Below, one piece after another: positions 50,635 to 52,300 of a stretch of DNA of 52,300 nucleotides. This DNA comes from Pirellulales bacterium. GTDB lineage: Bacteria; Planctomycetota; Planctomycetia; Pirellulales; JADZDJ01. Below the pieces are notes generated by a model that saw nothing but the letters and a program-made list of their open reading frames with translations, searched no databases and was not told the origin of the DNA. The stretch covers positions 1 through 52,300 of the forward strand of contig JADZDJ010000030.1 of NCBI GenBank assembly GCA_020851115.1, given 5' to 3'. Numbering within the stretch: the first letter of the stretch is position 1; every line of letters begins with the position of its first letter. The translations under genes and the position numbers were made by a program.

Positions 50635-51498
50635 CTATCGCGGCTTGCTCGGCAGTGGATTGGCCGACCGCATCATAAATTGCTCGACGGGCAGCGAGAA
50701 TTGCGGCGACCACCCCAGCGGCAGCGTCACTCCAGTAACCCAACGGGCATCGTCCGAAGCAAGAAACGCCACTGCGCCCGAGATGTCGTGCGGCACGCCA
50801 ACGCCCAGAAGATGAATCGCTTCGAGCTGCGCATGCACTTCCTTGGTGAGGTGCTCCATGTGCTTGAGTGTCATTGGGGTGGCAACCAAGGCAGGCGCGA
50901 TCACCGTGACGCGAATCTTTCGCGGTGCAAGTTCGCAGGCGAGCGATTGCGTCAAGCCAATCAAGCCTGCCTTCGCAGCGCTATAAATCGAAAAGCTAGA
51001 ACAACCGCCGATGCCTAGCGCCGATGCCACGTTGACAATCGCGCCGCCGCTAGCAGGAAAATGTGGCAACACGGCGCGACTCACGCGAATCGCGCCGTGC
51101 AAGTTGACGTCGAGTAGCCCCTGCCACTCGTCGTCGGTGAATTTCTCGAAGGGTTTAGCATATTCGACGCCAGAGTTATTCACCAATACATCAATTCGGC
51201 CGAACCGCTCGATGGTCCGATCGACCGCCTGGGCGACTTCGTCCGCCCTTGTAATGTCGCATTTCGTCCACAGCGATTGACAGTGTAGGCGTCCCAAGCG
51301 TTTGTTGATCCGCTTGCCCTCGTGACGCGACAACATCGCAATCGCAGCCCCTTCGCTCGCCAGCCGCTCGGCGATTGCGCCGCCAATACCCCGATCGCTG
51401 GCACCGGTAATGAGGACGATTTTGCCGCTAAATCGCGACGACACAGGATTGGACGCAATCTCGGATTTCTGCGCAATCTCGCTCAGATCGGTGATCAT
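50635..51498 (-). CDS. Short-chain dehydrogenase/reductase
   Basis: About 287 residues from ATG 51498. The cofactor motif is VLITGASDRGIGGAIAERL, NNSG is present (LVNNSGVEYAKPF), and the catalytic residues are Ser in VNVASALGIGG and the YxxxK of IYSAAKAGL. The segment RVTVIAPALVATPM is typical of classical SDRs. NAD(P)H-dependent reduction of a ketone or beta-ketoacyl group is expected; the substrate is unknown. A longer frame to 51642 exists with ATG 51570 as an alternative start, but its sequence is not SDR-like. Confidence 0.85.
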   Translation of the reverse strand: MITDLSEIAQKSEIASNPVSSRFSGKIVLITGASDRGIGGAIAERLASEGAAIAMLSRHEGKRINKRLGRLHCQSLWTKCDITRADEVAQAVDRTIERFGRIDVLVNNSGVEYAKPFEKFTDDEWQGLLDVNLHGAIRVSRAVLPHFPASGGAIVNVASALGIGGCSSFSIYSAAKAGLIGLTQSLACELAPRKIRVTVIAPALVATPMTLKHMEHLTKEVHAQLEAIHLLGVGVPHDISGAVAFLASDDARWVTGVTLPLGWSPQFSLPVEQFMMRSANPLPSKPR

Positions 51499-51773
51499 TC
51501 GTCGGTTATCGGCGCGAAAGAGAATACCGTCCTTGGCAGGCTTCGTCCAGCATCCGCCCGCAGGCAACATTGCTCCAATATCATAACCGATGCGGCACGC
51601 CCTGCACCGTCCCCTCGTGACCAAAATCGGCGTAGCCCGCAAAATTCGACTACTTTCGACGGAATTTTCCTCAGAATCGGCGCGGTGCGGAAGCTCTACG
51701 GCGACGGCTGGATGTCCTGCGATCCTGCCGCCGTCCCCCCCCGCGCTCTCAGACGCCGCCGAAGCAACTCGCG

Positions 51774-52019
51774 TTAGAAGAACTCTGGCATCGGCTCGAT
51801 CCTGCTTGTCAGCAGCGGCTGCTCACACGCTGTTTCTAGCGACGAAACCGCGTGCTTCTTGGCCAGCGAGAGCAAGCCTTGCAGCACTCGCGTGCCTTCG
51901 ATGCCGCGCGTGGCGAGCATCGCTTCGGCCCACTGGTGAGCTTGGGGACCGATTCCCTGTACCTTGCCGAGCAGATACGCAGCCCCGCGTTCCACGCCGC
52001 TGATCTTCTCCGCCGCCAC
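51774..52019 (-). pseudogene. IS21-family transposase (IstA) C-terminal remnant
   Basis: The frame reads VAAEKISGVERGAAYLLGKVQ, then GPQAHQWAEAMLATRGIEG, VLQGLLSLAKKH and SSLETACE. This is the usual C-terminal end of an IS21-type IstA transposase. The catalytic core and IstB are absent. Its upstream edge meets an ISAzo13 fragment on the other strand at about 52020-52037. Not functional. Confidence 0.65.
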
Positions 52020-52300
52020 GTGTTCAGCCAGCGTGCTGAATCAAGCTTCCGACGCCCGCGCCGACTCACTGCGGATTTCCATCGACACCAAGGCCAAGCT
52101 CGAGCTGGGCGAGTTCTCGCGCGGCGGCAATACAATCCGATCGAACGCTGTTGGGGCATCCTGGAGCGGCACAGGAATGGGACGCTGATTGACAGCGCCA
52201 CGACGGCGATGAACTGGGCCGCGACGATGACCTGGAAAGGATTCCGCCCGGTCGTTCAACTGCTGGAAACGACCTACGACAAGGGAATTCGCGTGGCCAA
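52020..52300 (+). pseudogene. ISAzo13-family transposase remnant with internal deletion, reaching the window end
   Basis: Three frames carry transposase pieces. A first piece (VFSQRAES, 52020-52044) and a second (DSLRISIDTKAKLELGEFSR, then GG, to about 52129) match the DTKA/GEFSRGG region of ISAzo13 transposases. After 52130 the reading switches frame to YNPIERCWGILERH, TAMNWAATMTWKGFRPVVQL and YDKGIRVA, the family's C-terminal part. The catalytic middle, which normally lies between GEFSRGG and YNPIERCWG, has been deleted at the join near 52130. The element continues beyond the window. Confidence 0.65.

Noticed and set aside
1-52300. CRISPR arrays, rRNA, complete insertion sequences, phage or conjugation modules
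   Set aside because: No regularly spaced repeats, no rRNA-like stretches and no intact transposase or integrase were found.

Overview
The window looks like a chromosomal segment of a planctomycete, probably Pirellulales or a relative. The evidence is the gene content. There are secreted giants with the planctomycete LEPR-XLL N-terminal motif (two copies), a dockerin/PEP-CTERM protein, and a Ser/Thr kinase with the planctomycete N-terminal domain and a polytopic tail. There are also several planctomycete-only hypothetical proteins, many TTG/GTG starts and weak Shine-Dalgarno sites, and short degenerate intergenic repeats. No rRNA, tRNA or CRISPR was seen. All calls come from reading sequence and motifs; no database search was run.

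Layout. 1-7.5 kb: a dead REP-associated (RAYT) transposase, OsmC-type peroxidase, a REP-like palindrome, a yeast-type cytosine deaminase, an N-methyltryptophan/sarcosine oxidase, two secreted or membrane proteins of unknown function, ispD and a DtxR-type repressor. 7.5-10 kb: a secreted beta-helix (pectate-lyase-like) protein on the minus strand. 9.9-16.8 kb: housekeeping block with the SRP RNA gene (ffs, found here by its conserved apical loop), dnaX, ebfC, recR, rpoN, a PH-domain membrane protein, nrdR and moaC. 16.9-22.1 kb: an IS630 remnant, prfB with its programmed frameshift, and a sigma-54-type two-component pair. 22.1-24.6 kb: a dockerin/PEP-CTERM protein and a papain-like protease, divergent. 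24.7-29.9 kb: an acyl-CoA carboxylase beta subunit, split AtuA-type proteins and an enoyl-CoA hydratase, interrupted by a decayed aspartic-protease-like gene. 30-42 kb: membrane kinase, 1473-residue BNR/FG-GAP protein, cysteine-free SodC, alpha/beta hydrolase, Na+/solute symporter and a gingipain-like C25 peptidase. 42.2-45 kb: a broken alpha-2-macroglobulin-like gene start and a secreted permuted-papain (YiiX-like) protein. 45-51.5 kb: hisF, then pilT, a membrane-anchored catalytically dead PilB/GspE-like protein, a CvpA-family protein and a membrane protein, then an SDR. 51.7-52.3 kb: IS21 and ISAzo13 transposase remnants.

Most unusual points. The PilB/GspE-like protein has lost the Walker A lysine, the Walker B acidic residue and the His box but keeps its zinc ribbon and sits directly downstream of an intact pilT. 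There is an Atu/Liu-like acyl-CoA carboxylase cluster with no biotin subunit in view. SodC has lost both disulfide cysteines. Overlapping divergent promoters drive prfB and the sensor kinase. Several genes are caught in decay (RAYT, clan AA protease, alpha-2-macroglobulin start, IS630, IS21 and ISAzo13).
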